A stretch of 5,084 nt of DNA from SCUN01 sp964343975 (GTDB lineage: Bacteria > Acidobacteriota > Vicinamibacteria > Vicinamibacterales > SCN-69-37): positions 1 through 5,084 of the forward strand of contig CAYFLU010000219.1 in assembly GCA_964343975.1 (NCBI GenBank), in the 5' to 3' direction. Numbering within the stretch: position 1 is the stretch's first letter; every line of letters begins with the position of its first letter. Made by a program: the position numbers and the translations under genes. The notes under the pieces are model-generated. The model was given only the letters and a program-made list of their open reading frames with translations, was not told the origin of the DNA and did not search any database. Shown here piece after piece: positions 4,805 through 5,084 of the stretch.

Positions 4805-5084
4805 ATGACTTTTTCTCGAGTGGCGGTGGTCACGGGCGCGTCGTCCGGTATTGGTCGCGCGACGGCGTTGCGGTTGTCTTCTGACGGGTGTGCCGTGCTC
4901 GCGGTTGGCCGCGATGGGGCCGCGCTCGGCGCGGTGTGTGCGGCGATCAGGGAAAAGGGCGGTGCGGCTGAGGCACTGGCTGTGGATGTGACGACGGCCG
5001 ATGGACCGGCGCAGATCGTCAAGACCGCCCTCGCGCGCTACGGGCGGATCGATGTGCTCGTGAATGCCGCCGGGATCATCGCGT
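4805..5084 (+). CDS. Short-chain dehydrogenase/reductase (SDR), N-terminal part
   Basis: The first 93 residues are present and the frame runs off the window. It starts a Rossmann fold: VAVVTGASSGIGRATALRL at residues 6-24 holds the TGxxxGIG cofactor loop (10-17); Arg36 in AVGRD at the end of strand 2 suggests NADP(H) rather than NAD(H); AVDVT (59-63) contains the adenine-contacting Asp61; VLVNAAG (84-90) is the NNAG motif in its NAAG form. The catalytic Ser-Tyr-Lys lie beyond the edge, so substrate and completeness cannot be judged. SDRs reduce or oxidise carbonyl or alcohol groups on many substrates. The ATG at 4805 has no Shine-Dalgarno; TACACT 6 nt upstream suggests a leaderless message. 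It is transcribed away from the TonB operon and nothing ties it functionally to it. Confidence 0.93.
   Translation, partial: MTFSRVAVVTGASSGIGRATALRLSSDGCAVLAVGRDGAALGAVCAAIREKGGAAEALAVDVTTADGPAQIVKTALARYGRIDVLVNAAGIIA

Overview
The window is a GC-rich (GC3-rich), densely coded bacterial chromosome segment. It holds seven protein genes, two of them cut by the window edges, and almost no non-coding DNA: the largest gap is 87 bp. The best taxonomic hint is a secreted von Willebrand factor A (VWA) protein that resembles the family usually called 'VWFA-related, Acidobacterial'. It sits beside a large Pro/Gly-rich TonB and a secreted protein that begins a carboxypeptidase-regulatory-like domain. 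Together these suggest an Acidobacteriota genome, perhaps a Vicinamibacteria-like lineage. This is inference from gene content, not a phylogenetic result.

Layout. Positions 1-314 (minus) hold the N-terminus of a secreted protein with a Gln/Gly-rich linker. Positions 355-897 (minus) encode a secreted two-BON-domain protein. Diverging from it across 87 bp is a ZIP-family metal transporter, 985-1719 (plus). The ZIP gene converges, with only 11 bp between stop codons, on a three-gene minus-strand operon read from 4752 down to 1731. That operon encodes a TonB-family protein with an unusual cytoplasmic helix-turn-helix-like N-terminus (4752-3589), a two-TM protein with an FxLYD/DUF3426-like extracytoplasmic domain (3580-2756), and the secreted VWA protein (2759-1731). 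The first junction is 8 bp and the second is a 4-bp ATGA overlap, so the three are very probably co-transcribed and the last two translationally coupled. Diverging from the operon across 52 bp is the start of a short-chain dehydrogenase/reductase (SDR), 4805 to the window end.

How the genes may work together. The operon products are all predicted to sit in or across the inner membrane and periplasm: an energy transducer, a membrane-anchored beta-sandwich protein and a metal-dependent adhesion-type domain. An envelope function such as outer-membrane transport or surface assembly is plausible, but no ExbB/ExbD or TonB-dependent receptor lies in the window. The most interesting feature is the fusion of a MerR/excisionase-like HTH domain to TonB. 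A second recurrent signal is that three promoter-proximal genes lack a Shine-Dalgarno sequence and have a -10-like hexamer 6-7 nt before the start codon, as expected for leaderless mRNAs, while the operon-internal genes have recognisable Shine-Dalgarno sites.

No RNA genes, mobile elements, CRISPR arrays or clear intrinsic terminators were seen.
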